A DNA stretch of 64,000 nucleotides from Phellopilus nigrolimitatus (GCA_021029095.1 JAJOHG010000001.1:496001-560000); one strand, 5' to 3'; numbered from the stretch's first letter, positions 1 to 12,972 are shown. Numbers and translations are program-made. Notes: generated from the sequence alone by a model not told the origin.

Positions 1-1159
1 GGCGAAACCTTCCTTTCACCAAAACGCCCCCCTCAAAACCCGCAGCAGCCCCTGAAAGAGCTGTAGATCTATCGACCCCCCCACCAACGCTAAGGAAAAG
101 TCCTCAGCTTCACCGGCGATCGCCTATCCCAGAGAGCTTCTTGGACAAAAACGTGCCAGCTACTCCAAATTCCAGTCGTGGGGCGCGAAGCAAGAAGAGC
201 TCTGGAACGCTCAAACCTCCGGAAACGCCGCGCAGCTCTATGAAGCACCGTCTGGGTAATTTCACGCGCGTCCACGGACATGCAGACTCGAGCTCAGGTT
301 CTCCGGGGTCGAAAAGCCCGAGCAGTCCGCGTCCCTCGACGAGCACGTCAGCTACGACTGCGACGACCTCAACTGCAGTAGAAAAGGACATGCAGTCAGA
401 GCCGGGTGGTACAGCATCAGGTCGCTTTCTTCCCAAATTCAAGATGAGCTTATCAAGACCGACGCGGACAACAGTCGATCTTGGCTTCCCCATGCACCCT
501 ACATTTTCCTCGGTCTCAGTGCCGTCACAGTCTGATGTCTATCTTGACCCCCCGCCTCTGCCGCCATTCAGGTCGGAGTTTGGTCTCTCACCATCGTTAT
601 CGAGGAGGCCTTCGCAGTCTAGCATCTTCCGCGAGAAGAAGCATAACGTTTCAAGCTCGGCGCTAAGCACCTTGAGTATTGGAAGCATTGGGAGTATCGC
701 GACAAGCATTGGTGAACGGAGTAGTAATGTGTTTACTGGCTCGACGACCACTAAGCGGAAGAAGTTGGTAGTAAGTGGGATTGAAAAGAATGATACGACC
801 GCGGTGGAAGGACTACGGCGGTGGTGCGAGGTATGCTGCGCTTTTTTTTTTCTCTTTTCTCTCGTCACATTTTCTCTTCACCTGATCATAGAAGTGGAGA
901 AGGATGAGAGCTAACGACGCCGTGCTTTTCTTTACAGCGCTTCGGAGAGTTGCGTCAAATCACGCGCATGCCAAACGGCGATTTGCTTATTGATTTCAAA
1001 CGGGGGGACGTCGCTGACACCGTAAGTACACATTCTTTCTAAGATTCGAATGTGCCAAGCACAACTTTTTCTTGTCAGGTCTGTCGGATTTCCGCGCGTG
1101 TACACATCGCGGGTGTAGGGAGCGTCCATATGTCGTGGATCTCCGGGAAGAAACGCTAG
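1..1159 (+). CDS. Ser-rich hypothetical protein, 3' part
   Basis: The reading frame is open from base 3, so the 5' part lies outside the window. I read three exons, 3-830, 938-1021 and 1079-1159, joined by GT-AG introns, giving about 330 residues. The first exon is rich in Ser, Thr and Pro and looks disordered. The last two exons hold a compact, better ordered stretch (RQITRMPNGDLLIDF, then ARVHIAGVGSVHMSW) that ends at TAG. That C-terminal block looks conserved, but I do not recognise the family and assign no function. The splice junctions keep frame exactly, which supports the model. Confidence 0.6.
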
Positions 1160-3065
1160 AACGCCTTCTAATGGATCGACAAACTAACGAACCTTTACGA
1201 CAATTTGTTTTGGAAAGAACAGAGATATTTAGGACTGCATTTGGTTTGTATTAAGACTTCTCTTTCGTGCCCTGGCGTGTGCTTAATCAGTGATTGATGC
1301 CTTGTACTTCCCGCAGATTGGTGTATTGACTGTATTCGCCGTTTACTTGAGACATTCGCCCTATTGTATCCATCTTGTATATGCTCTCCCTGCCTCCCTC
1401 CCTCTGTATATTTCGCTTCGTGAATCATTGTACATCTTCGCACACTCCACACTCCTTCACCAATATGCTTTGTCTGCTACTTATATGAGCAAGTAAGTCG
1501 AGGCTGTCTTCCTGTTTAGCATCATCCATGCTAATGTTCGCGCTTCTTAGGATCTGTCACTCCTTCGGACTTCTCTCCATTTACCTCTTCGTCTTCTTTT
1601 CTTCTCCCTCTTTCTGTCACCTCCAACAACGCACTGTTACAAGCATGTCTCTTTGCCCATTAGCTTTATCCATTCCCCATTACCCACTCGCATATACCAC
1701 ACTCACCTCTGTAGTGCTATGAATCTGTTGTGACGCTACTGGATTAACCCCTGCCCTGTAATAGTGTACGTATGCAGATGTGTCGCTCGCTCTTGTAGCC
1801 ATCCGTCAAGTTAGGAACCAGAACTGAGGATCGTTTCTTTGACGAACCGTCGACGTTCTTGGTTGCGAGCACGCGTACTCGAAGATCAGCGCTGCCGCAT
1901 TTATGCAAATTTAGTGCTAAATTGTGCGAGATCTCTGGCGCTCAGAAGTAGTTGTGGATGGGAGGGGCCGATGGGTCGCATGCGCAGCACACAATCCGAG
2001 ATTTCTGGGGGGAAAAAATAAGGGGTGAATTTTATTTGCAATTTGAAGGGCGAGGCAGCTAGGTCGAAGCTGTCTTGTTCTGGCTTCGGACCCACGGCGA
2101 TTGATTGGCTCGGCACGGACGCGGCATGGCTGCCAACGGGATTTTCCTCACATGTTGGGAAGATCGACGTCCGTTTTCTCATCCCAGTTTTCTTCCGGTC
2201 TTCAGCGTCCTTGTTCAGAGAATTCACGGCAAAGTTCAATTAACGCGACTCGAAATATCTGCGGCTGACTCGTGCTCTTGTTGGTATCATTTTGCGCGAG
2301 AACGTACTGCGACTCTCGTGCTCCTAGAGACTTAGGCTTCTGAGAAGTCGCTGATTGACTTGACTTGACGTGCGCACCGCGATGTCTAAAAACTTCAGGT
2401 TTCTCGCCACAAATTATTGCGACGCCTGTCGCATACCTTCGTTATGCACGTGAACGTGCGGGAGCTTCTTGCCGACGTGAACAAGAAGAACGGAACTCTG
2501 CCGCGGAATATCGATGTGATGAAGCCGGGGTGACACTCAATCGCGAGCTCGACCATCTCTCACTGGCGTTCTCGTTCCTGCCCCCGCGCTGGTGTTCCGC
2601 GCAGCTTGTCAACTTCTGTGATATCGCACACTGTATCTGAGACGCAACTTCAACACAATCACCCGAGTAACGCTTCACGTTCTGACGGTCCTGTCGACGA
2701 GGGTGTTTATTTATTTATTTATTGGCAATTTCCCGGGTGTCGGGCTTGTATGAGCCATACGGGTACGGGCTGTTTCGAGTTAGCGGGAGTCTCGCGTGGC
2801 CGGTGGCGGGAAGAAGCCTGGTTGCAAATAATCATACTTAGCAGCCAGCGCACTCCGACACTGATTGTCAGGCTCCTCTCCTCCCTCTCCTTCCCTCTCC
2901 ACCACCACCACAAGCACTCTCTTGTTTACACCTTCCTAGCAGTCGCTCGTCTTTCCCTACAACAACAACACGCACACCGATACCACCGACATCGACATCG
3001 ACATCGCCCCCGACGTTCTACACCGCATCTCTCAGTCTTGATTGAGATTCTTGTCAGCGCGAAAG
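1160..3065. other. Intergenic region with promoter of RRM gene
   Basis: About 1.9 kb with no supportable gene. It holds the 3' UTR of the upstream gene, then pyrimidine-rich stretches (about 1380-1720). A TTTATTTATTTATT run lies near 2707-2722. A CT-rich tract at about 2873-2960 is followed by CAA and GACATC trinucleotide runs just before the start codon at 3066. CT-rich tracts of this kind commonly lie near fungal transcription starts; that reading is inference. Confidence 0.5.
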
Positions 3066-6000
3066 ATGCCCTCGAAAGCCGCCGCACGCGCCCGCAGCCG
3101 CGACCAGAACCACCGCGCCTGGGGCACGCGCTTCGACTCGCTCACCACCTCCCCGACGCCGACGCCGCCGTCCCCGTCCTCGGCCCCCGCGTCGCCCGCC
3201 CCGGACGCGTCTGCCACCCAGCTCGCGCGCGTGCTAACTCGTGACCTCTTCGGTGCGGAGGCGCTCGCAAGCCCCGGCGGCAAGCTCGACTGGGCGGAGG
3301 AAGAGATCCCCGCGCCCCTGGTCGCGGCGCAAGCCTCGCTCGCCGATGCTTCGGTGCCTGGGGCGGGTGCCACCCCGGGTCGCAAAGAAACAACGAGGAT
3401 GCCGCACAACGCGAGCGTCTTTATTGGCAGGTAAGCATGTTCCTATTACATGTGCTGCACTCCTAAGCTTAGCTAATTCGACTTCTAGCCTTCCCCCAGA
3501 CGTGGACGAGGGAGAGATAGTGCAGCTTCTCAGCCAGCATCTTTCGCAGTCCGCGAACATCCAGAATATCAAGATCGTGCACGATTCAAAAGGCGGAGTT
3601 TGTGCCTTCGTGCAATGCGAGGTAACTCAATGTCAGATGTCACTCGTTCTTTGATTAATTCACTTTTTCTGTTGCGTAGACCGCAGCTCAGGCTGCGCAA
3701 GTTGTTTCGCAGGCGCAATCAAACCCTCAGCCATTCATGGGGCGTTACCTCCGCTATGAGACCGCTCGGGCGTTCCGCTCGCTGTGGATCTCATACCGCA
3801 CCCCCATGCACTTCATACCTTGCGCGTCTGAAGAAAGTGGTGAGTGCTGCATATATGCGCTTTTTATACGCTGATGATATTGAGTCCATCAGAAGATGCC
3901 GCAGACGTCGTTGTCAATGATGATGGCGTGAGGGGCCGCTGGGTCGAGTCCGACCTGCCAGACGCGATGCGCATCTGGAAGCCTCGCGATGCCCGGTCAG
4001 TTCAAATTCACACTGGCGCCGTTTTTTCTTCTTATTTTCAGCTGCTTCTAGTTTCCCCATCATCACTTACAGGGGCGAGGCACGCAACTTTAGCGACGTC
4101 TCGGGTCGCATCGACGGCGATGGTGCCTCATCGGACGCTCCCGCTGTTTGCAAAGGCAATGGCGTGCTGTTCACGGACCTCAAGTTCGACATAGAGGTAA
4201 ATAAATGCTAATATATGCGCGTATATGCGCGTTGTACGTGTCTTTATTGATGGCTTATCGATTTATTTTTCTTAGACTATAAAATATATGGCGGAGGCTT
4301 TTGGCCCTCTGGAGTCGTTCAAGCCATATACGCATCCTGCGCATGCCTTTGCAGATGATTCCAGCGATTATCCTCCAGGTCACGACTCCGACCGTTTAAT
4401 ATGCATGGACCTCAGCGTCTGGGAAGTTAAATTTGGGCACAGAGATGACTGTATCTCGGCTTTATCCGTGAGTGCAGTAGCTTTGTTCCCGCGGATTCAT
4501 ATTCTTATGCGTTGATTATCTCAGACATTGCGACGCGTCCCGCATCTTACGGTCACTTGGGCGAACGCGAACTTGTCGAACTGTCCTCCGACTCCACGTC
4601 AACCCGCTTCCCGCCATGGCTTTACGCGGCCTCCCCCTCAGTCTTACTCTCCGGGAAATGCTATGTCCCCTATTACGCACTCACGTCCCCTCCTTCTCCT
4701 CGACTGCATGACGGGAAATGATGGCCTTCGTGGTACGGACGCGCTGGCGTCGCCGATCTTTCGCGCGCTCGCCGACTAGTCTAGACCCGCCAAAGGGAAC
4801 CCCTCTTCTGAGTCCGCCCCTCGGCCGACATGGCACTGATCCAATTCTTCGGAATGCAGGTGCAAGTGCGGTCGATAGAGAGGATACCGAGGATGGTTGG
4901 ACGGTTGTACGCCCAATGAACATCACGCGGGCTATTTTGTCTTCTGTCACTGATACGGTGTCTGATTCTTCGCCTGTACCTGAGACAATAGCCAAGATGG
5001 AAGGCGAAGAGAATATTCTGACTAAGAGTCCGAAATGGAACGAGCAAGACTTCCCGCCTTTGAAGATGAAGCGAGGCGATCCTGAAGAGAAAGATGGTCA
5101 AGACAATGCCCAGGAGGAAGCGTAAGTTCTCTGCTATCCTGCTTTCTATCCGATTGCTGACTCGTTATAAAGATCCCTCGCTATAGCATCACACATTGAG
5201 TCTGTTTCAGCAGGTCCCTTGAGTAGCGAGCAGGCCCCTCCTACCCCCGGCGCCATTGCTTCGGGTGAAGCGTCTCCGATAGGCGACATCCCGAATATTC
5301 CGCAACCTCTGGTAATCCATCGACGCTCGTCATCGAACCCCGTCGCTCGTTTCCAGCTCCAAGACCATACCGATTCTCCGCATACGCAGACGCTCGAGAT
5401 TCCCCCAACTCCGGAGCTAGACAACATGTCGCTTTCGCAGACGCCGACGTCGGCGCAACCCGTTACGCCGATGTATCCGGATATGGTTCCTTTGGTAGCT
5501 CCTAAATTTTCAGCTGGTCACGAACAGGAGAGTCAGAGCCGCGAGAGCGAGGAAATCGCTGAACCTGCCTATCGACGCAGGCAGGAGCGTGAGGTAGACC
5601 CCAAGACGATTTTTGTTGGAGGTCTTGAGTCGTTTGGCCCAGTTCCATGGGACGAGAACAGACTTAGGACGATCTTCGAGAAGTATGGAGAGGTGCAAGA
5701 CGTGCGCGTTGTCACGCCTCGTGAGTAAACTATGTTCACATTTGATCGTATTGGCGAGTTGACGAAGCTTATTTTCAGTCGTAAAGAAGGCTTCTTTCGC
5801 GTTCGTCACCTTCTCCGACGAGGAAGGACCATTGAGAGCTATACGTGGAGAGGTGCGTCGCATGGCAGTCAGCTGTCTGTGCTATGCTCATAATTGCGTT
5901 AAGCATAATCGCAACTACGATGGCCGGCAAATCCGCGTCCAGCTTCGCGATGTGTATCCCATGCGTGGGGGCTTCAGGTTCCGCGGTCGTGGCTTAGGCA

Positions 6001-7569
6001 AGCCTCGTCAATTCGGATTAGAACCGCACGTTGTCGGCGCGGGCAACCATGCGAACTTCGACAGGCAGGCCGAACGGAACACCTCTGGATACTCGCGCGG
6101 GCAAGCCTTTGAGCGAATTCTGGCCCAGGTTGACGGCGACCGGGTGCATGCGCCTTCAGCGTCAACATGCATAGTCCGACTCACCAAAAGTTCGTTTCCT
6201 CGGTATCCTGTGGGACAGACTCCGGGACATTACTTTCGTCAAACAGCTTCGAAACGAACGTCGAAGCGAGCCTCTCGCAGGACTCTGACTCCAGGACAGC
6301 GGTGTCGCTTACCCCGCCTCCGAATACGTACAATGTATCTGCCTCCGCGTCGGCCATCGTTTCGCCTGTGACTCCTCAGTCAGCACCTCCCGCGTCGATG
6401 GGATACTATCCGCCTCATGCGTGGACATCGCCATACGGCGCGCCAATGCATTATCCCATTCCTATTGGCGCATATGGTGGGATGATCCCACCGATGCCGA
6501 TGCAATATGCGGCGGCAGCCCCCGGAGGCTCTGATTTGAGTGCAGGAGCAGCGAATGCACCGATTCACTGGGGACATTTGTACAGAGTAAGCCGTGTTGC
6601 TTCTCGCGACGTATTCGAGACTAAAGATTGCGACAGGCTGCTGTCCCTTACCCGTATCCCTATTTCCCAATCATCCCTCCCTCTGACACGCCTCGTTCGG
6701 CGATGTCTTCTCAGCCCCCAACGCCGGTCAAGGGACAGCCTCCTCTCCATGCGACCGGGTTTATTCAGGGCGAGCACGGGACGCTTATTCCGGTCTATCA
6801 GCCTGAGGCCTTGGATGAGTACATGAGTGGCTCGACTTCTATTCAGGCGCAAGTGCAAACGCATACAACAGGACGGACCCCAGCGCCGGTTCCGTCCCAG
6901 CAGCAGCACGGCGTCGTTACTGCGCCAGTTTGGCCCGGATACCCGGCGCCGCCGCATCTGTATACTTACCCGGTTCCTCCGACCGTCGGAGCCGCACCGT
7001 CTGCCACGCCGCCGGCGAACATCCAGCAGCAGATGATTCACCAGCAAATCCATGGGCAGACCCTTCAGGCTCAGACCGCGGCCTCCTGGATCCCTTCCGG
7101 TGCAGTGGCTGCGACGCATGCGCACACTCCACAGCATCAGGCAACCACGCTCGCCGCCGCTACACAAAATGCTTCTGCGCAATACTATGCCAACACGCAC
7201 GCGAATGCCGGCACCGCTTCCAGTGTCGTCCCTCGTGGTGGACCACACCATGCGCACGGGCAGACTGCTGCTCCCGAGCGTTCGAGCGCGTACGTGAACA
7301 GGCATCCGCCGAGGCGAGACCAGGGCGCTTTTCATCAGGCGCGGAGCGGCCACGGCTCAGGCTTCGGAAGTGCGCGTTCGCCTTCTGCCAGCCGATCGAC
7401 GAGCGGATCGGCGTCGACACCGCGCGGGGACTATCACCAAAATGCCGCGTCATACACGCAGCGGCAGAGCCAAAGCACGCCTCCCTTCCAGTTAGGATTC
7501 AACAAGCACATTGTCGACGGTGGACACTCGCAGCAACAGTGGATGGCTAACCACCAGCACCAGCAATGA
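3066..7569 (+). CDS. RRM RNA-binding protein with Q/P-rich tail
   Basis: Long multi-exon gene. Exons I support: 3066-3430, 3489-3621, 3680-3839, 3893-3995, 4073-4196, 4276-4467, 4525-4732, 4785-5121, 5173-5720, 5779-5852, from 5904, then 6175-6586 and 6637-7569. All junctions listed up to 5852 keep frame. A degenerate RRM starts near VFIGSLPPDVDEGE. A clear second RRM has RNP2 TIFVGGL and RNP1 KASFAFVTF and ends at VQLRD. The tail of several hundred residues is rich in Pro, Gln, Ala, Ser and His and is probably disordered. The product likely binds RNA post-transcriptionally in the nucleus or cytoplasm; target unknown. The stretch 5951-6174 is ambiguous: an RGG-like reading (GGFRFRGRGLG) and a spliced alternative are both possible. 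Confidence 0.8.
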
Positions 7570-9321
7570 ACATCGGCAGCACGTTAGCAGGACGCCCCAT
7601 TTCGCGCACCAGGCAAGTTGGATGAAGTCGGAATGCATTCTTTTCTTTTGTTATTGTTTCGCCCGTTCCTTCGTTATTTTCTTCTTTCCCTTTCTTTTAC
7701 TTTACTATACTTTAATTCTTTTAGCATTTTCTCCCCCTTTCCTCGGCGCATCTTTTTAGAGAATTTAAAAAACCAAATCAAATCCGAGGACGTTTTTTTA
7801 GTTCCTTCATCTCTCTTTATTCTTCAACTATATCAACAGCCCCGTGTGTATTTCTATTCCGACATTCGTTCTCTTCTTGTCGTTGATTTCTTCGCGTCCT
7901 TTCTTTTACTTCAATGTCCCACTTTTTAATACTATTATCATCTCGCTCATTTGTTTCCGTTACTGTACAACCAAATTATGTCCCGCCGATCCTGACATTC
8001 TCCTAAAAAGAGTTTCTTCGTGCTTTATTGTCACGATATATGTACTATCAACCGTAGATTATGATAAAACCACGTTGTAATGTTCATCTAAGAATGATTA
8101 GAACAAAGATCTATATTATTATAACGTCTGCACGCACTGAGCCACATCGGTCGACGTATTTGGTAAGTATGCGTAACTTCAAAAGTTTAATTCAAGCCAC
8201 AAATTTTACTAGCGTCGATCCTCTGTCTTTTCCGTTGCTGTCCCCGATGGCGTCGTTCTGAAAGTCGATAGCAGAGCTTGAGCTCGTACTACATACATCG
8301 CTCCTTGCCTCCACCTTTAGTTTTAGCATTCATAACACGGACGAAAGTTTGATCCAGAAGCATGATTTCCTTGATGACCATGAGCTACGCGGTCAGCTAC
8401 GAAAGTTTCGCAAGGGAACGTACTTCCGCTTGCTTCTCCTGAGACAGGAGTCAAGGCTTGATATTTCGTAAGCTATCTGGATATCTACCTCACTGAGCCT
8501 GGCGTTATTGGCTGCTTGGCTGGCGGATAGAAGTTGTGTGGACGCGCAGGTGGGAGAGGTTTTGAAGAGTTATTCGATGACCAATGGGCATGATGGTGTT
8601 ACATATGCGTAAGTCAAAGTGGAATTTGTTGTTCTCATTTAAACTGCAAGTTCAACGACGTTTTGGATCTATTTTCTACGAAAACTTGTAAGCATGGTAA
8701 CAGATCTCGGACTAGAAGTTGGAAGGTTTTCTGCGTGGAGAAGCTCATGTGCGTAGCAACGTGCATTCAAGGAGACAATTGTATCGTGTGGGTCCACAGC
8801 ACAGCCGGCAGCCGAATATGAGAAGAAGGATCTGGATTTGTCTTGAAGGATGAAGGGTCGCCTTATCGAAGACGACGACACGTGTATTATCAGTCACCCA
8901 TAGTAGAAATTAAAAGAATAGACTATTTAGCGTTAAGCTAGAAAGAATCTTAAAGTACGAGAATTATCGTGACAAGCGAGATGAGATTTCTGAAGTCGGA
9001 ACATCGAAGACAATGTATATACATTATACGAAAGCTTGAAAGTCCGTGACAGATAATGATCGAGAATGCGTGTGAGATTCATGAGTAGGGATTCCAGAAT
9101 GTTCCAAGAAAAATAAAACAGAAAACCAGAAAAGAACGAGGATCTGAGAAAGCCGGGTATACCCAATGAAGATGAGACACGTAGACATGGTCATTAAAAA
9201 AAGTCCTACTCCTGCCTCAGCTGATCACGCCACCGGCATTGGAACACGTCTATGCACCACTAGCCATGCCCAATACCCTCATATGACTGTTTTGAGGCAC
9301 ATATTCACCATAGCCGGCAGG
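7570..9321. other. AT-rich intergenic region
   Basis: About 1.75 kb between two genes that converge here. It begins with a T-rich 3' UTR-like stretch (7620-7960). Apart from one possible coding relic (see 8271-8612) I see no gene. Confidence 0.5.
8271..8612 (+). pseudogene. Possible coding relic
   Basis: One frame runs open from 8271 to about 8470 and reads like protein (QKHDFLDDHELRGQL, then RKGTYFRLLLLRQESRLDIS). A GTAAGC donor follows. A second open piece (LALLAAWLADRSCVDAQVGE, then YSMTNGHDGVTYA) ends at TAA at 8610-8612. There is no good start codon and no recognised family. It could be a degraded gene or chance. Confidence 0.2.
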
Positions 9322-11132
9322 TTACCCGCGGGCGACAATTGGCTTTCTAAACTCTGGCCCTGCTGATCCACCATCTGCCGTTCCAGTCGCTTGATCAGAT
9401 TGACTAAAGCTATGCGGACCTTCCAAATACAACCGCTGAAGGATGGATTCTAGCGCGTTAATAGATGGCATGGGAAATGCGTTTGCGCGTGCATGCAGAC
9501 GGATTGTCTGGAAAAGCAACTCTAAGCGATCCCATCGCTCCTGGTAGATGCTAGGTTGCTGCGTCAAAGAGTAATGATGAGGATAAACTTGAGACTGGTC
9601 AGAAGGAAGAGTCATTATAACGTTGCTCGGAGAGTGAGGAGAGAGCGGGGATTGCTGGACGGCCTCGAATGATTGCGTCCGGGGAAGCTGCACGTGTGGA
9701 TCTGGCTGGAAGAAGAAGCCGACATTTTGTCGGAAATGAGGCTGAGAACATGGTGGCGGGGGCAAGTAATGGGTGGAAGTAGAAGATGGAGGAGTGATGG
9801 GTGAAAACATCGACGTTTGAGACGTGGGCAGTGTTGGACTCGGAATATGCTCCAATTGCTGCAAATGGCGGTTATGCGTCTCGACTGGGGAGTCTAGGAA
9901 GGTCTGTTGAGTCGGAGATACAACTGCGTTAGGCACTTGCGGGGAACAACTAGAAGATGGAGTGGAAATAGCGGTGAACTGCTGCGGAGAGGCAGTGAAG
10001 GACTCCATTAAACGATAATTGCCATAAGCGTCAGCGGGAGAGGGATAATGAGTCATCATAGGGGCGGGACTCGTCTGGGCATGGTTATTGACATGCATCG
10101 GTCGAGAAGAACCGTGAACAAATGAAGTTTGGTACATGTTATCTTTGACGGCGATGTCGCCCGAGTGGGGTGGGGGTGGGGGCTCCAATCGTGCCATCAC
10201 TGGTGGCTCGTCCTTCGACGGCTTCCCACTACTCGACTCGCCCGCTTCTGCTACTTCGGATGCCATAGTTAGCTGTGCTGTGGCGACTGCGGTCCCATTA
10301 AGCACTGGGTTTGCGCGGCAATAGCCATCCTGCTGCTGCTGCTTGCGTTCTTGCTCCGCTAGTTTGCGTCCGCGCCGTGTGAAAGGAAGATTCTCCGGTC
10401 CAATGGGGTGAGAATGCTCTTTCACGTCTAGAAAGGGGCTGAGTAATAATTTTGAAAATGAGAATTAAAAAAATACATACACATTGCCCGCACAGTCGTA
10501 GTCCTGTAGTATGTCTTGTAACTGATAGATGCAGGGCAGCCCTCTCCCTCGATCTGAGCAATAAATCAATGAGTTATTTTGGAGAATATAAAATAGCAGA
10601 CAAAGACACGCGCCTTGCGACTTGGAACTTTTCGATTCCTCTCCGGACATTTACGCTTGTATTTCTTCCTACCGCTCTTGCAGTGCCGTGCGCAGACGAG
10701 CTTTACGTGATCTTTGAAGCGAGGAGGTACTGCCTTCGAGCCGTGCGTATCACCCTTGATGAACTCGACCATGTTCTCCTCCTCTTCTGAAGCTCGCCAA
10801 GCTTGAAAAGACTCCAGGCTATCGAACTCAAGCGTATATCCATCATTAGAGTCCCCCGAACCATATGGCGAACGGTCCTGGAATTGCTGCAGCTGCGCAA
10901 CGGGGAGTTGTACCTGAAACGCAGGCCGCTGCGCAGAGAAGACGGCGTTAGCAGGGGGCACAGTATACGAGGCAGAGCTAGATGATGCGGAGTCCGGAGC
11001 TTGGACGTGCGTAGTTGATATAGGGGGCTGTTGCATGAGCAAAGACGCGTCCGGAGTGGCGACAGGAGGCCCAGGATCGTGAAGCAGCTGTGTCTGCTCG
11101 TCATCGAGCAGCTTGAAGTGCAGGTAGCTCAT
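9322..11132 (-). CDS. Putative CCHH zinc-finger transcription regulator
   Basis: Three exons: 10614-11132, 10483-10553 and 9322-10438, giving 568 residues. Residues about 140-220 form a basic domain. It includes VKLVCARHC, KCPERNRKVPSRK, GCPASISYKTYYRTTTVRA and EHSHPIGPENLPFTRRGRK. The spacing C...C...HxH plus basic patches resembles the WRKY-GCM1/FAR1/FLYWCH type of zinc finger; this is my reading of the pattern, not a search. The rest is Ser/Pro/Gln-rich. A C-terminal block (RWDRLELLFQTIRLHARANA) may form a helix. The first intron must use a GC donor (AAG|GCGCGT) to keep the conserved domain in frame. Likely a nuclear DNA-binding protein of unknown target. Confidence 0.65.
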
Positions 11133-11445
11133 CGTGCGGTGGTTGGGCGGCGTCGAACAGCCTCTGCGATGTCGTGGTCGCTGTGCAAGCTTCCAAACGA
11201 GTCAAGTCCTTTGCAAGCCAAAAGAAACACGGTGCACACACATTACTACTTCGAGTTAATTAGTGGCGGTGCGCTGACGATCATCTTGCTAACCACGAGG
11301 CACTGGATGAGCAGCTTTGTTGCCTCGTGCAATTTGACTCCGCGCTTTCAAGAGTCAGTAAAAACATTAACAGTGCAAAAGACAGTATAATATTTAAAGA
11401 TCGTAAAGCAAAGTCCGTGAGTCCACTCCATAAGTCCATTTTTGC
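11133..11445. other. Short intergenic region
   Basis: 313 bases between two tandem minus-strand genes. It serves as 3' flank of the PLC-like gene and promoter of the zinc-finger gene. I see no further element. Confidence 0.4.
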
Positions 11446-12972
11446 CTACAGAATCGTCCATGCGGCCAGCGCCGTTCCTGCTATCACCGTCAGTACACCA
11501 GCCCAAACGCCCCGAGGTACAGAAATTGCATGCAGAGCAGCACTGCTCGTGCTACTCGAGCTACCGGATGAGTCCGGGACGGGTGTGGCAATAGCAGACG
11601 TGGGCGCGTAAGTCACGCCGTTCAATGTTGCCGCGACCTGGAAGACGGAGCCTCCACCATATTCGTAGAACTGTAAATGCCAAGATTTGAAAGGATCAAC
11701 GACTTTTCTGTGCTTGCGCGTAGGAAAACTACCCACGTCAACGAGCATGAAGTTAGGCGAACGCCCATATTGTGCTCCACACTGCGATGCCTGCAGCCCA
11801 AGTGACCCAGTTCCTGATACAGCATTCGTCGTGTTCAATGCAGCCTTGTCCGGAGAAATCGTCGAAGCAATAACATTGATGTTTTGGTCGAGGAAGTGGT
11901 TGATAGCATACATCTCCGTCGACGTGTCGCCCTTCGTTCTATTCACCTCACAGTTGAACGAAGGGTCCGTTACATCAAAGGCGGTTTCCCAAACGTTAGT
12001 AAATTCTATACAGTATTAGATGAAAATGATTTGGCGTAAGTAATAAATAAATAAAGGAGAACACAAACTTACCGTCGATGATGTAAGGAACAGATGAAAA
12101 GTCTGCTCCTGTGTCGAGGAACGTGACCAAACGCGTCCCATTGTCGATCATGTCCCCAAGCTTAGGCCAAGCGGTATTAGCCAATGTCGCAGATGGGGGA
12201 GAATATGACAAGCTAGTGAGACCAGCAGCTTGGAAGACAGAGTCGAAAGCAGAAGGCTGGGCGCCATCGGAATTGACAATCAGAAGCGTAACGACTGAGG
12301 ATCAATACAACTTCAGCACTGAGGAAGGAAGCATATAAATAAGATCTCACCATCATTGGTATTAGCGTCCATCCAGGTTTTGACTGAAGAAAGACCAAGT
12401 CAACCATCAAACGAACGAAGACAGAGCTGCTGCTACCCACCTTTGGCGAGGTAGTCCTGAAGCGTTCCACCGTCGTACAAGAGGCAGCTCGTATGACAGA
12501 GATGAATCACGTTATTAGAAAGATGCGCTTGCATTTGCAATAGACGGATGCCGTCTTTCAGCTGCTGGGTCACTGTAAATTTAAAAAACAGTGATCAACG
12601 GTCAGAATCTAGCCAAGATCAGCGAAGCGACTGAATCACCATCATAGTCCTGATTCGCCGCCACTGATTAAATCCGCGGTTCTGTCAATGAATGTCGAGA
12701 AAGGCAAAGGAGTGGGCTCACAGTTGTTTGTGCCAACTGCGTACGAGTCGTGGGCGCCAACAAAGGTAACATTTCCATAGCTTTTGTCACAGAGCTGTAT
12801 GCAACACGCATGAGCGCTCACGGCAAACCCGAAAAACGCAAGATGTCTTTACCTGGGAATTACCGTTGCACGTCGTCGCACGCCCGTTCAAAGAGGTTGC
12901 CAAGGAAGCGGGTACAGCAGAAAGTGCAGCGAAAAGGGAGATGGCGGCCTGCGCGAAAGTGAAGTGCATCAT
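11446..12972 (-). CDS. GPI-anchored PLC-like phosphodiesterase
   Basis: Seven exons: 12853-12972, 12722-12794, 12640-12663, 12441-12572, 12351-12383, 12073-12294, 11446-12005. All junctions keep frame, giving 387 residues. The N-terminus (MMHFTFAQAAISLFAALSAV) is a signal peptide. The body matches the fungal PLC-like phosphodiesterase TIM-barrel family: VTFVGAHDSYAVGTNN, DGIRLLQMQAHL, IHLCHTSCLLYDGG, TRLVTFLDTGAD. The histidines in GAHDSY and LCHTSC are the likely catalytic pair by family analogy. The C-terminus has a Ser-rich linker and a hydrophobic tail (GVWAGVLTVIAGTALAAWTIL region), typical of a GPI signal. It should sit on the cell surface. Substrate unknown. The 24-base third exon is short but well supported. 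Confidence 0.88.

Noticed and set aside
3032..3572. Overlapping open frames on both strands at the RRM gene start
   Set aside because: Shadows of GC-rich exon 1; only the frame from 3066 splices into the RRM.
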